From: JACCXE01 sp963718605
GTDB taxonomy: Bacteria > Actinomycetota > Acidimicrobiia > Acidimicrobiales > JACCXE01
Length of the DNA: 64,000 nt
Assembly (NCBI GenBank): GCA_963718605.1
Contig: OY970363.1
Location: 3,162,001-3,226,000 of the forward strand
Reading direction: 5' to 3'
Shown here: positions 51,695-60,176 of the stretch, piece after piece
Numbering within the stretch: position 1 is the stretch's first letter
How the letters are laid out: each line of letters begins with the position of its first letter
Made by a program: the position numbers and the translations under genes
Notes under the pieces: generated by a model
What the model was told of the DNA's origin: nothing
The model's database searches: none
What the model saw: only the letters and a program-made list of their open reading frames with translations

Positions 51695-52811
51695 GGGCGT
51701 CCGCGCGATCGCATTTGGAGCGCTGGCCCTCGCCCTCGTTGCGTCGGGCTGTTCGTCGAAGAAGAAGGGTCCGTTCTCCGAGCTTCCCGACGCGGGGCCG
51801 GCAACGACCGTTGGCACGAAGGGCACGACGACGCTGCCGACCCTCCCGTCCCCGTTGACCGGGGAAATGGTCGCGCCGGCAATAGCGCGGCGACCCGTCG
51901 TAATCATCAAGGTCGACAATTCGCCCCAAGCGCGCCCGCAGGCCGGCTTGAACGCGGCAGACGTGATCTACGAGGAACGCGTTGAAGGCTCGGTAGTGCG
52001 CTTCCTCACGCTGTTTCAGACGGGCGATGCGAGTGTCGTCGGGCCCGTGAGATCGGTGCGTTCGACCGATGCCAATGTGCTCGCGCCATTGGGCGGCATC
52101 TTTGCGTTCTCGGGCGGCATCAAGCCGTTCATCGCGAAGGTGGAGGCGGCCGGCGTCAAGACGATCGTGGAGGGCGACGGTTCGAACGCCCCAGTGTTCA
52201 AGCGCGCCGGCAAAGCCCGTCCGTACGGCACCTATGCAGACACGCGTCGGCTTCGCCCGTTAGCCGGCAGCAAGACTCCGCCCGCGCTGTTCCCGCGGCT
52301 CCCGCTGGGCACGTCGTTCATCGATGGGAATGCGGGCGCGTCGGCCATCACCGGGATGCGCGTCGTGTTCGGCTCCCTGACGACCGCCGATTGGACGTGG
52401 GACGCCGGCAAGCGCCTCTGGTTGCGCTCGACCAACAACACGCCCCACGTGCTCGAAGACGGCACGCGCCTCGGCACGCGTTGCCTGATCCAGCAGACCG
52501 TGGCGTATCAGTCGACGCCGTTCACCGACCGGTCCGGTGCGGGCGTGGACGAGGCTGTGGTCACGGGTACTGGCAAGGCGGTGATCGCGTGCGACGGCTT
52601 CGCGGTGCAGGCGAAGTGGGCCAAGCCCTCGGCCAAAGCGGTAACGACCTACACGAACACCGCGACGGGGCTGCCGGTCAAGCTGCCCGTCGGCCGGGTG
52701 TGGGTGTCGCTCGTTCCGACGAATGGCACCATCACTCTCAAGACACCGGTCACCACGCCGACCACGTCGCTCACCAAGCCGACGACGAAGCTGACCGCCA
52801 CCACGCGTTAA
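51687..52811 (+). CDS. DUF3048 (YerB-like) lipoprotein, second copy
   Basis: The protein has 374 residues. It has the lipobox LVASGC, a Thr-rich linker, and the same DUF3048 blocks as its neighbour (RRPVVIIKVDNSPQARPQAG, LNAADVIYEERVEGSVVRFL, VGPVRSVRSTDANVLAP). The C-terminus adds a Thr-rich tail (TTPTTSLTKPTTKLTATTR). The start is a TTG that overlaps the previous gene by 8 bases; upstream ATG codons lie deep in that gene. The two copies are clear but diverged tandem paralogues. Confidence 0.83.
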   Translation: MRKGVRAIAFGALALALVASGCSSKKKGPFSELPDAGPATTVGTKGTTTLPTLPSPLTGEMVAPAIARRPVVIIKVDNSPQARPQAGLNAADVIYEERVEGSVVRFLTLFQTGDASVVGPVRSVRSTDANVLAPLGGIFAFSGGIKPFIAKVEAAGVKTIVEGDGSNAPVFKRAGKARPYGTYADTRRLRPLAGSKTPPALFPRLPLGTSFIDGNAGASAITGMRVVFGSLTTADWTWDAGKRLWLRSTNNTPHVLEDGTRLGTRCLIQQTVAYQSTPFTDRSGAGVDEAVVTGTGKAVIACDGFAVQAKWAKPSAKAVTTYTNTATGLPVKLPVGRVWVSLVPTNGTITLKTPVTTPTTSLTKPTTKLTATTR

Positions 52812-52839
52812 CGCTTTTAAGGTCGACCGAAGGCCCGAG

Positions 52840-52845
52840 TACGAT
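52840..52845 (+). promoter_or_regulatory. -10 box (TACGAT) of the pdxST-yebC operon
   Basis: TACGAT ends 9 nt before the pdxS ATG with no Shine-Dalgarno between. Confidence 0.45.
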
Positions 52846-52854
52846 TGGTCCCTA

Positions 52855-53739
52855 ATGAGTGAACGGACTACGGGAACCGACCGCGTCAAACGTGGACTGG
52901 CAGAGATGTTGCGCGGCGGCGTGATCATGGACGTCGTTGACGCGGCGCAAGCCAAGATCGCAGAAGACGCCGGCGCAGTCGCGGTGATGGCGCTCGAACG
53001 CGTCCCGGCCGACATCCGCCGCGACGGTGGCGTCGCTCGCATGAGCGACCCGGCGCTGATCGAGGGCATCAAGGCTGTCGTCACCATCCCGGTCATGGCC
53101 AAGGCCCGCATCGGCCACTTCGCCGAAGCGCAGATCCTGCAAAGCCTCGGCGTCGACTTCGTGGACGAGTCCGAAGTGCTCACGCCCGCCGATGAGGCCC
53201 ACCACATCGACAAGTGGGCGTTCGAGGTTCCCTTCGTGTGCGGTGCGACAAACCTCGGCGAAGCGTTGCGCCGCATCAGCGAGGGTGCGGCGATGATTCG
53301 CTCGAAGGGTGAGGCCGGCACCGGCGACGTCGTGCACGCAGTGCGTCACCTGCGTCAGATCCTCGGCGACATCCGCGCCATCGGCACCGCGGACCAGCCC
53401 GAGCGCTATCGCTGGGCCAAAGACTTGCAAGCGCCGATCGGCCTCGTGGAAGAAGTCGCGACGCTGGGCAAGCTGCCGGTCCCCATGTTCTGCGCCGGTG
53501 GCATCGCGACGCCGGCCGACGCCGCGCTCGTGATGCAGCTCGGCGCCGAAGCGGTGTTCGTGGGGTCGGGCATTTTCAAGAGCGACGACCCCGCCCGCCG
53601 CGCCGCCGCGATCGTCGAGGCGACCACGCACTTCATGGACGCCGACGTCGTAGCCAAGGTGAGTCGCGGTCTGGGCGAGGCGATGCGCGGCATCGACGCG
53701 CAGTCCGTCGAGCAGCCCTTGGCGGACCGTGGCTGGTAG
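52855..53739 (+). CDS. pdxS: Pyridoxal 5'-phosphate synthase, lyase subunit
   Basis: The protein has 294 residues, normal for PdxS. It builds PLP from ribose 5-phosphate, glyceraldehyde 3-phosphate and ammonia. Signatures are GGVIMDVVDAAQAKIAEDAG, the Schiff-base lysine region PVMAKARIGHFAEAQ, the second lysine in SKGEAGTGDVVHAVRH and AGGIATPADAALVMQLGAEA. It pairs with the glutaminase pdxT 14 nt downstream. No MocR-type regulator is nearby. Confidence 0.97.
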   Translation: MSERTTGTDRVKRGLAEMLRGGVIMDVVDAAQAKIAEDAGAVAVMALERVPADIRRDGGVARMSDPALIEGIKAVVTIPVMAKARIGHFAEAQILQSLGVDFVDESEVLTPADEAHHIDKWAFEVPFVCGATNLGEALRRISEGAAMIRSKGEAGTGDVVHAVRHLRQILGDIRAIGTADQPERYRWAKDLQAPIGLVEEVATLGKLPVPMFCAGGIATPADAALVMQLGAEAVFVGSGIFKSDDPARRAAAIVEATTHFMDADVVAKVSRGLGEAMRGIDAQSVEQPLADRGW

Positions 53740-53753
53740 CTCGGTGCCCCCAG

Positions 53754-54329
53754 GTGCGCATCGGGATCCTCGCCTTGCAGGGCGCGGTCGGCGAGCACGC
53801 TGACGCCTTCACGCGCTCAGGCGCGTCGCCGGTATCTGTCCGGCGCGCTGATCAACTCGACGACCTCGACGCGATCGTGTTGCCCGGTGGCGAGTCCACC
53901 ACCATGTCGATGCTGCTCGAGTCGAGTGAGATGTTTGACCCGTTGCTGAAGAGGCTCGAAGACGGGTTGCCCGCGCTCGGTACCTGCGCCGGCATGATCC
54001 TTATGGCGTCCGATGTACTGGACGGCCGCTCTGATCAGCGCAACTTCGGTGTGATCGACATCGGCGTACGCCGCAACGCCTGGGGCCGCCAGGTCGACAG
54101 CTTCGAAGCCGACCTGCGGGTCAGCGGCATCGAGGGATCGAACTTTCCCGCCGTGTTCATCCGGGCGCCGCGCGTCGAGCGCGTCGGCGACGACGTCGAG
54201 GTGCTCGCCGCGATCGACGACGAACCCGTACTGTGCCGGTCGGGTTCCGTGCTCGTGGCCAGTTTTCACCCCGAATTGTCCGACGATTTACGGATCCATC
54301 AGTTGTTTCTCGAAGGAGTAAGCGCATGA
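53754..54329 (+). CDS. pdxT: Pyridoxal 5'-phosphate synthase, glutaminase subunit
   Basis: The protein has 191 residues. It is a class I glutaminase that feeds ammonia to PdxS. It begins RIGILALQGAVGEHADAF, has the oxyanion GGESTTMSMLLE and the nucleophile cysteine in PALGTCAGMILMA, and the His/Glu pair in VASFHPELSDD. It starts with GTG. yebC overlaps its end by ATGA. Confidence 0.96.
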   Translation: MRIGILALQGAVGEHADAFTRSGASPVSVRRADQLDDLDAIVLPGGESTTMSMLLESSEMFDPLLKRLEDGLPALGTCAGMILMASDVLDGRSDQRNFGVIDIGVRRNAWGRQVDSFEADLRVSGIEGSNFPAVFIRAPRVERVGDDVEVLAAIDDEPVLCRSGSVLVASFHPELSDDLRIHQLFLEGVSA

Positions 54330-55075
54330 GTGGCCACAGCAAATGGGCGACGATCAAACACAAGAAGGGCGCCGCTGATGCGGCGCGCGCCAAGACCTTC
54401 GCCAAACTGATCCGGCTGGTTGAAGTCGCCGCCCGGGAAGGCGGCAGCGACACCACCACGAACGCATCCCTGCGCTCGGCTGTCGCGAAGGCGCGCGACT
54501 CGTCTGTCCCCGTCGACACGATCGACCGCGCGATCAAGCGGGGGAGTGGCGAGCTCGAAGGCGTCCACTACGAGCAGATGATGTACGAGGGGTACTCGGC
54601 CGGCGGTGTCGCGATGCTGGTCGACGCGCTCACCGACAACCGCAACCGCACGGGCGCCGAGATCCGCTCGATCTTTTCGAAGAACGGCGGCGCGCTCGCC
54701 GAGCCCGGCGCCGTGGCGTGGCAGTTCGAACGCAAAGGCGTGATCCTCGTCCCCGCTGGGATCAGTGAGGACGACCTGATGGCGATCGCTCTTGACGCCG
54801 GCGCCGACGACCTCACCGCGCAGGGCGACATGTGGCAACTCACGTGTGCGCCGAGCGACCTCACCGCGTTGCGCACCGCACTCGAGGAAGCCAGCGTGCG
54901 CTTCGAGTCGGCCGAGACCACGATGCTGGCGCAGAACTCGATCCCGGTGACCGAGGAAAACGTGGCCAAGCAAGTGCTGCGCATGCTCGACGCACTCGAA
55001 GACCACGACGACGTCCAGAACGTCTACGCCAACTTCGACATCTCCGACGAAATGTTCGAACTGGTGGGCGCGTAA
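54326..55075 (+). CDS. yebC: YebC/PmpR-family regulator
   Basis: The protein has 249 residues. The N-terminus MSGHSKWATIKHKKGAADAA is nearly invariant in the family; GGVAMLVDALTDNRNRT and the C-terminal VTEENVAKQVLRMLDALED follow. YebC proteins act as transcription regulators, and some relieve ribosome stalling at proline runs. GAAGGAG lies before the ATG, which overlaps the pdxT stop. It commonly precedes ruvC, as here, with a peroxiredoxin between. Confidence 0.95.
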   Translation: MSGHSKWATIKHKKGAADAARAKTFAKLIRLVEVAAREGGSDTTTNASLRSAVAKARDSSVPVDTIDRAIKRGSGELEGVHYEQMMYEGYSAGGVAMLVDALTDNRNRTGAEIRSIFSKNGGALAEPGAVAWQFERKGVILVPAGISEDDLMAIALDAGADDLTAQGDMWQLTCAPSDLTALRTALEEASVRFESAETTMLAQNSIPVTEENVAKQVLRMLDALEDHDDVQNVYANFDISDEMFELVGA

Positions 55076-55527
55076 TGGCGGTTGGAGTGGGCGACAAGGC
55101 ACCCGAGTTCACCCTCCTCGGGACCGGCGGCGAGTCGTTCTCGTTGTCGTCGTATCTCGGCAGGCCCGTGGTGATTGCGTTCTACCCAGGCGACAACACG
55201 CCCGTGTGCACCAAGCAACTCGACTCGTACCAGGGCGACATCGGCGCCTTCGCAGAAGTCGGCGCGCAGGTATTCGGTATCAGTCCGCAGTCGGTCGAAA
55301 GCCACGACGAGTTTTCGTGCAAGCGCGGCTACGGGTTCCCACTGCTCGCCGACACCGACAAGAAGGTCGGGGAGGCTTACGGCGTGCTCGGCCCGCTCGG
55401 CTTCTACCGCCGCTCAGTGTTCGTGATCGACGCCAAAGGCGTCATCCGCTACGCCCACCGCGCCGTCGCCGGCCTCACCTTCAAGCCCTCCAGCGAACTC
55501 ATCGCGGCCGTCAAGGCGTCGACGTAG
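55075..55527 (+). CDS. Peroxiredoxin (Bcp/AhpE-like)
   Basis: The protein has 150 residues. The thioredoxin-fold start APEFTLLGTGGESFSLSSYLG is followed by the peroxidatic cysteine in NTPVCTKQLDSYQ. A second Cys in HDEFSCKRGYGFPLLAD could be a resolving residue, though its place differs from classical BCP. It reduces peroxides using thiol donors. Its ATG overlaps the yebC stop as TAATG. This gene is an addition to the usual yebC-ruvC order. Confidence 0.88.
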   Translation: MAVGVGDKAPEFTLLGTGGESFSLSSYLGRPVVIAFYPGDNTPVCTKQLDSYQGDIGAFAEVGAQVFGISPQSVESHDEFSCKRGYGFPLLADTDKKVGEAYGVLGPLGFYRRSVFVIDAKGVIRYAHRAVAGLTFKPSSELIAAVKAST

Positions 55528-55556
55528 GGGTCCACCGGGGTGGCACACCCCGGCAA

Positions 55557-55562
55557 TACACT
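55557..55562 (+). promoter_or_regulatory. -10 box (TACACT) of the ruvCAB operon
   Basis: TACACT ends 10 nt before the ruvC ATG, in the short gap after the peroxiredoxin gene. A leader of at most a few nucleotides is expected. Confidence 0.4.
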
Positions 55563-55572
55563 TTGCGAACGC

Positions 55573-56076
55573 ATGTTCGTATTAGGGATCGATCCGGGGC
55601 TTTCCAGGTGTGGCTATGGAGCCGTGCGCGTCGACAGCGCGGGGCGGTTCGTGGCTGAGGCCGCAGGCGTGTTGCGCACCGATAAGGACGCTCCGCTGCC
55701 GCGTCGACTGTCGATTCTGATGGCCGACTTGCGGTCGCTCATGGACGAGTTGCAGCCCGACGCCGTTGCAGTGGAGAAGGTGTTCTTCCAGACCAACGTG
55801 CGCACCGCGATGTCGGTCGGCCAAGCCAGCGGTATCGCGCTCGCGCTGGCCGACGCCATGGGATGCGAGGTCGGGGAATACACGGCCAACGAGGTGAAGG
55901 CGATCGTCGCTGGCTACGGCGCGGCCACCAAGGAACAGGTCCAACGCATGGTGCAAAGCCAGCTGAACTTGGCCGAGATTCCCCGTCCTCCCGACGCGGC
56001 CGACGCGCTCGCACTGGCGTTGACCCACTGCACACTCGGCCCCCGAAGGGCCCGCATGACGGCAGCGTCGACGTGA
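55573..56076 (+). CDS. ruvC: Holliday junction resolvase RuvC
   Basis: The protein has 167 residues. The catalytic acids are in VLGIDPGLSRCGYG (Asp), VAVEKVFFQTN (Glu) and PPDAADALALALTHC (two Asp). RuvC cuts Holliday junctions in concert with RuvAB. The ATG at 55573 begins the first strand exactly; an in-frame start 11 codons earlier adds residues not typical of the family. ruvA overlaps its end by GTGA. Confidence 0.96.
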   Translation: MFVLGIDPGLSRCGYGAVRVDSAGRFVAEAAGVLRTDKDAPLPRRLSILMADLRSLMDELQPDAVAVEKVFFQTNVRTAMSVGQASGIALALADAMGCEVGEYTANEVKAIVAGYGAATKEQVQRMVQSQLNLAEIPRPPDAADALALALTHCTLGPRRARMTAAST

Positions 56077-56681
56077 TTGGATCCCTGCGCGGTCAGGTGC
56101 TCGACCGCTCGGCCGACGGCGACATGCTCGTCGAGGTCGGCGGCGTCGGCTACCGCGTCACGGTCCCGCCCCGCACCCTCGCGGCGGCGGGCGAGCCGGG
56201 TGAACCGATCTTCCTCCACGTGCACACCCACGTTCGGGAGGACGCGATCGTGCTGTTCGGGTTCGCGACGAGCGAAGAACGCATCACGTTCGAAGCGCTG
56301 CTGTCAGCCCACAAAGTCGGGCCGGCGCTTGCCATCGGCATCATCAGCCACCTAACGCCAATGGCTTTGCGCCGCGCGATCGCGTCGAACGATGTCGACG
56401 CCTTGTGCGCCGTGCCGGGCGTCGGCAAGACCACCGCGGCGCGGCTCATGCTCGACCTGAAGAACAAGCTCGTCGGCGAAATCGACCCCGAGGCCACGCT
56501 CGCAGCGGTGAACGGCGACGCGGCGCCGATCGGCGCGCGGGCCGACGTTCGCACCGCGCTGGCCAACCTCGGCTATGCGCCCGAAGAGATCACGTTCGCG
56601 ATCCAAGATCTGCCCGACGAATCCGACGATGCATCGGCATTGCTGCGCGTCGCGCTCAAAACCCTGGCGGGTGCGCGATGA
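56073..56681 (+). CDS. ruvA: Holliday junction helicase subunit RuvA
   Basis: The protein has 202 residues. It has the OB-fold domain I (IGSLRGQVLDRSADGDMLVE), domain II helix-hairpin-helix motifs (HKVGPALAIGIISHL, VPGVGKTTAARLMLDL) and the C-terminal domain III (DVRTALANLGYAPEEI) that touches RuvB. It binds the four-way junction as a tetramer. It starts with GTG inside the ruvC stop; ruvB starts inside its own stop. Confidence 0.95.
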   Translation: MIGSLRGQVLDRSADGDMLVEVGGVGYRVTVPPRTLAAAGEPGEPIFLHVHTHVREDAIVLFGFATSEERITFEALLSAHKVGPALAIGIISHLTPMALRRAIASNDVDALCAVPGVGKTTAARLMLDLKNKLVGEIDPEATLAAVNGDAAPIGARADVRTALANLGYAPEEITFAIQDLPDESDDASALLRVALKTLAGAR

Positions 56682-57727
56682 GTCCGCGCGAGGAGTTGCT
56701 CGGGGCGAGCTCCGACCCAATCGAGCGCGCCGAAGAAATGAGCCTGCGGCCGCGCAACCTCAGTGAATTTGTTGGCCAGCGCGAAGTACGCGGCCACCTT
56801 TCCGTCCTACTCGAGGCCGCCCGCCGGCGAGGGCGGCCGGCCGATCACGTCCTGTTCGCAGGCCCGCCCGGGCTGGGCAAGACCTCGCTCGCGGGCATCA
56901 TCGCGGCCGAGATGGGCGTGAACCTGCGGGTCACGTCGGGCCCCGCGCTCGTGCGCGCCGGCGACCTCGCCGCGGTGCTCACGGACCTGCAGGCCGGAGA
57001 CGTGCTGTTCATCGACGAGATCCACCGTCTGCCGCGCGCCGTGGAGGAAGTGCTGTATCCGGCGATGGAGGACTTTCAGCTCGACGTCGTGCTCGGCAAA
57101 GGGCCCGCCGCCCGCTCGCTGCGCCTCGAATTGCCAGCATTCACGCTCGTCGGCGCCACCACCCGCACAGGACTGGTGAGTGCGCCGCTGCGCGACCGCT
57201 TCGGCATCGTGGCCCGCCTCGACCATTACCCGCCCGAGGATCTGCAGATCATCGTCGAACGCGCCGCCACGATCTTGGGCGTGCCCACCACGTCCGACGG
57301 TGCCAACGAGATAGCGCGGCGGTCACGCGGCACTCCCCGCATTGCGAATCGCCTGCTCAAACGCGTGCGCGATGTCGCGGAGGTGCACGGTGACGGCACG
57401 ATCGACGCCGCGTCCGCTCGCGAGGGGTTGGCGCTCTACGGCGTGGACGAACTCGGCCTCGACAAGGTGGACCGGGCAGTGCTGCGCGCCCTGTGCGTCA
57501 GCTTCGGCGGCGGACCCGTCGGTCTGTCCACGCTGAGCGTTGCGGTCGGTGAGGAGCCCGAGACCGTCGAAGACGTGCACGAGCCGTTCCTATTGCTGAG
57601 CGGATTCTTGATCCGCACGGCCCGGGGCCGGGTGGCGACGCCGGCCGCGTGGCTGCACCTCAACCTTGACCCGCCGGCGGGCGCGCCGGCACAGGCGTCA
57701 GAGGCGTTGGAGCTGTTCGACGAGTAA
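56678..57727 (+). CDS. ruvB: Holliday junction branch-migration ATPase RuvB
   Basis: The protein has 349 residues. It is an AAA+ motor that drives branch migration. It has Walker A FAGPPGLGKTSLAGII, Walker B VLFIDEIHRLPRAVEEVLY, sensor 1 VGATTRTGLVSAPLRDRF and sensor 2 RSRGTPRIANRLLKRVRD, with a C-terminal winged helix (GGGPVGLSTLSVAVGEE). It ends the ruvCAB unit. The sigma-factor pair follows on the other strand. Confidence 0.97.
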   Translation: MSPREELLGASSDPIERAEEMSLRPRNLSEFVGQREVRGHLSVLLEAARRRGRPADHVLFAGPPGLGKTSLAGIIAAEMGVNLRVTSGPALVRAGDLAAVLTDLQAGDVLFIDEIHRLPRAVEEVLYPAMEDFQLDVVLGKGPAARSLRLELPAFTLVGATTRTGLVSAPLRDRFGIVARLDHYPPEDLQIIVERAATILGVPTTSDGANEIARRSRGTPRIANRLLKRVRDVAEVHGDGTIDAASAREGLALYGVDELGLDKVDRAVLRALCVSFGGGPVGLSTLSVAVGEEPETVEDVHEPFLLLSGFLIRTARGRVATPAAWLHLNLDPPAGAPAQASEALELFDE

Positions 57728-57741
57728 GTAGCGGGCGACGT

Positions 57742-57963
57742 CTACGGCAGGGGTACGTAAATGCACCACGACCGGTCCATGCCGTCCGAGATCAGGCAAA
57801 TGTGGCGGGTATCGCCACCGCTGAACCCGGGGATCTTCGACAGGATGTCGTTCGTGGTGCTGGCGTAGTCGCCGGCGTTGAACATTTCAGCTCGAGCAGC
57901 GTGCGGGGCGGCGAGGCCGCCTGCGGTGGCGGCAGCAGCCGCCAGGAGAATGAGCCGTTTCAT
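57742..57963 (-). CDS. Small secreted Cys-containing peptide coupled to the sigma factor gene
   Basis: The protein has 73 residues. A signal peptide (1-25, LILLAAAAATAGGLAAPHAA) leaves a mature part of about 48 residues with two Cys, in RHICLISDGM and DRSWCIYVPL, which could form a disulfide. No family is recognised. Its ATG overlaps the stop of the membrane-anchored sigma factor (ATGA), so both are probably made together. It could be a ligand or regulator of the outer domain of that protein; this is a guess. Confidence 0.6.
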   Translation of the reverse strand: MKRLILLAAAAATAGGLAAPHAARAEMFNAGDYASTTNDILSKIPGFSGGDTRHICLISDGMDRSWCIYVPLP

Positions 57964-58967
57964 CGCGGCAGGATCTTGAGCAGGGAAGTCGGGTCGCCGA
58001 GATCGGTTGAAAGCGTGATGCCACCGACGTTCAGGGCGGACGGATCGTTCTCTGTTCGGGCCTTGCCCTCAGCGGCGCTGCCGCGGGCAACGGTGAGCGA
58101 AGTGGGCGCCTCGGGGGTGGTGGGCGAGGGCGGGTCAATGGCCACGGACGCGGGCGCGACCGACGTTTCGCCTGACGGCACCACGGCGACGGGTAGCGAC
58201 GTGCTCACGACGCGCGCCGTGTGCGTGGGCGCCGGCGTGGCGACCGGATGCGATGGGGCCAAGGCGATGCCGCCGGCTACGGCGGCGACCGACGCCGCGC
58301 CGATCGCGGCGATTGGCAGCGCGTTCTGGTGCAGGTCGTTCAGGCGGGCGCGCATCGACAGCAGACCGCGGAACGCGATGCCGAGCAAAGGGACCGCGGC
58401 CAGGCGCTCTTCGCCAGCAATGGCCAGGAACTCGCGCTTGAGCGCTTTGCGGGCCCGGAACAGCAGCGCCTCGACGGTGCCCATCGTGACGTCGTAGTGC
58501 TCTGCGATTTGCTGGTAGCTCCAGCCGCGCGACTCGCGCAGGTCGAGTACTTCGCGATGACGCGGGCCGAGCTGGCCCATCGCCTGGGTCAGATAGACGA
58601 TGTCGACGTTGTCGACAATCTGCTGCTGGCCGCCTTCGACGCCACCGAGATCGATCTCGGCGGCGGGTTCGGTGCGGGAGACGCGCCGATGGCTGTCGAT
58701 GCACAACCGGCTCGCGATGACCGTGAGCCACGGGTAGAAACGGCGCTCACCGGCAAAACGCGGCATGGCCGAGAACGCACGAGCGAACGCCTCTTGCGTG
58801 ATCTCTTCGGCTTCGTGAACATCGCCGACGCGGCGGGTGCAGAAGCGCAACAGGCGGGCGTAGTAGCGGTTGTAGAGGTCTGCGAAGGCGTTCTGATCGC
58901 CGGCTTGGCAAAGCTCAACCAGGCTTCTGTCCCGCTTGAGATCTACATCATCCGCACGGACTGCCAT
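57960..58967 (-). CDS. ECF-type sigma factor with C-terminal membrane anchor and outer domain
   Basis: The protein has 335 residues. Region 2 (about 12-90: LVELCQAGDQNAFADLYNRY, EAEEITQEAFARAFSAMPRF, FYPWLTVIASRLCIDSHRR) and region 4 (about 122-180: LGPRHREVLDLRESRGWSYQ, IAEHYDVTMGTVEALLFRAR) are intact. A membrane helix (about 217-236, LPIAAIGAASVAAVAGGIAL) and an outer Pro/Thr/Val-rich tail of about 100 residues follow. Sigma factor and membrane sensor are thus one chain, with no separate anti-sigma gene nearby. The ATG at 58967 begins the conserved part; an earlier in-frame start is less likely. Confidence 0.85.
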   Translation of the reverse strand: MAVRADDVDLKRDRSLVELCQAGDQNAFADLYNRYYARLLRFCTRRVGDVHEAEEITQEAFARAFSAMPRFAGERRFYPWLTVIASRLCIDSHRRVSRTEPAAEIDLGGVEGGQQQIVDNVDIVYLTQAMGQLGPRHREVLDLRESRGWSYQQIAEHYDVTMGTVEALLFRARKALKREFLAIAGEERLAAVPLLGIAFRGLLSMRARLNDLHQNALPIAAIGAASVAAVAGGIALAPSHPVATPAPTHTARVVSTSLPVAVVPSGETSVAPASVAIDPPSPTTPEAPTSLTVARGSAAEGKARTENDPSALNVGGITLSTDLGDPTSLLKILPR

Positions 58968-59136
58968 TGCGACACCCCAACCCGCTATCCCAACCTGCAC
59001 CCCGAGCCACCCGGGACTGGGACAGGGTAACCAGTTTTGCGGCCCGCGTATAGGTGCAACGCGTTACAAAAAAATGGACGGCTGTCTAACCTGCGTCAAC
59101 GTTTGCGCTGGTAAGCGGCCGAAATGGTACGAGTCC

Positions 59137-59142
59137 TACGAT
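59137..59142 (+). promoter_or_regulatory. Candidate -10 box (TACGAT) of queA-tgt
   Basis: TACGAT ends 11 nt before the queA ATG. The gap back to the sigma gene (58968-59153) shows no recognisable preQ1 riboswitch. Confidence 0.35.
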
Positions 59143-59153
59143 CCGGACCCGTC

Positions 59154-60176
59154 ATGCGTCTCGAATCCCTCCGTTACGAGCTTCCCGACTCGGCGATCGC
59201 GCAGCATCCGGTCGAGCCCAGGGACGCCGCTCGGCTGCTCGTAGCCCTCGCGGGCACCCCGATCGAGCACCGTCACGTGAGCGATTTGGCGGAGCTAATC
59301 GGCCCCGGCGATCTCCTAGTGGTGAACGACACGCGGGTGCTGCCGGCCCGGTTGCGCCTGCAGAAAGCCACCGGTGGCGCCGCCGAGGTCTTGCTCCTGA
59401 GCCCCGTCGCCGCCGATCAATCGCAATGGGAAGCCCTCGTGCGGCCGGGTAAGCGGGTGCCGCCGGGCACGGAACTCTTCGACGGGGACGGGGCCGCCGT
59501 AGTCACGGTGGGCGAGGCTCGGGGCGATGAGGGCTGCCGGGCCGTTCGCCTGCACGGCGTGGACTCCGCCGACTCCGCCGAGTCGCTCATCGCTCGCCTC
59601 GGGGAGATGCCGCTGCCGCCCTACATCCACGAGCCCCTCGCCGACGTGGACCGCTATCAGACGGTGTTTGCCCGCGTGCCTGGCTCGGTCGCCGCGCCGA
59701 CCGCCGGTCTCCACCTGACCGAGGCAGTAATCGAGCGGTGCCGCGTCGCCGGTGCCGGCGTGGCGACGGTCACCCTCGACGTCGGTCTCGGAACGTTTCG
59801 CCCGATGACGACCGACAACGTCGCCGACCACCGGATGCACGCCGAGCGCTACGCGGTGCCCGAGGACACGCTGGATGCGATTGCCGGCGCCGAGCGGGTG
59901 GTGGCTGTGGGCACGACGTCGCTCCGAACGCTCGAAGCGTGGGCCGCGACCGGCGAGACGAGCGGTTCAACGGAACTGTTCATCTATGGCGAATACGACT
60001 TCCGTGTGGTCGACCGCCTCCTCACGAACTTCCACCTGCCCGGTTCGTCGCTGCTCGCGCTGCTCGACTCGTTCACCCAGGGGGCGTGGCGCTCGCTCTA
60101 CGACGTGGCGTTGCGCGAGGGCTACCGGTTCCTGTCCTTTGGCGACGCGATGTTGGTGGACCGGGGGGACGCGTGA
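59154..60176 (+). CDS. queA: tRNA preQ1(34) S-adenosylmethionine ribosyltransferase-isomerase
   Basis: The protein has 340 residues, normal for QueA. It transfers the ribosyl group of SAM to preQ1 in tRNA, giving epoxyqueuosine. It begins LESLRYELPDSAIAQHPVEP, and has GPGDLLVVNDTRVLPARL, PGSVAAPTAGLHLTEAVIER, DVGLGTFRPM and NFHLPGSSLLALL. The ATG at 59154 matches the family start. It is coupled to tgt by GTGA. The earlier preQ0/preQ1 genes and queG/queH are not in the window. Confidence 0.95.
   Translation: MRLESLRYELPDSAIAQHPVEPRDAARLLVALAGTPIEHRHVSDLAELIGPGDLLVVNDTRVLPARLRLQKATGGAAEVLLLSPVAADQSQWEALVRPGKRVPPGTELFDGDGAAVVTVGEARGDEGCRAVRLHGVDSADSAESLIARLGEMPLPPYIHEPLADVDRYQTVFARVPGSVAAPTAGLHLTEAVIERCRVAGAGVATVTLDVGLGTFRPMTTDNVADHRMHAERYAVPEDTLDAIAGAERVVAVGTTSLRTLEAWAATGETSGSTELFIYGEYDFRVVDRLLTNFHLPGSSLLALLDSFTQGAWRSLYDVALREGYRFLSFGDAMLVDRGDA

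Noticed and set aside
52808..52820. GCGTTAACGC palindrome followed by TTTT as a terminator
   Set aside because: The palindrome has no loop and a short stem, so a stable hairpin is unlikely.
58968..59153. Possible preQ1 riboswitch upstream of queA
   Set aside because: No preQ1-I/II type pseudoknot or A-rich tail could be traced, and a TACGAT box sits 11 nt before the start.
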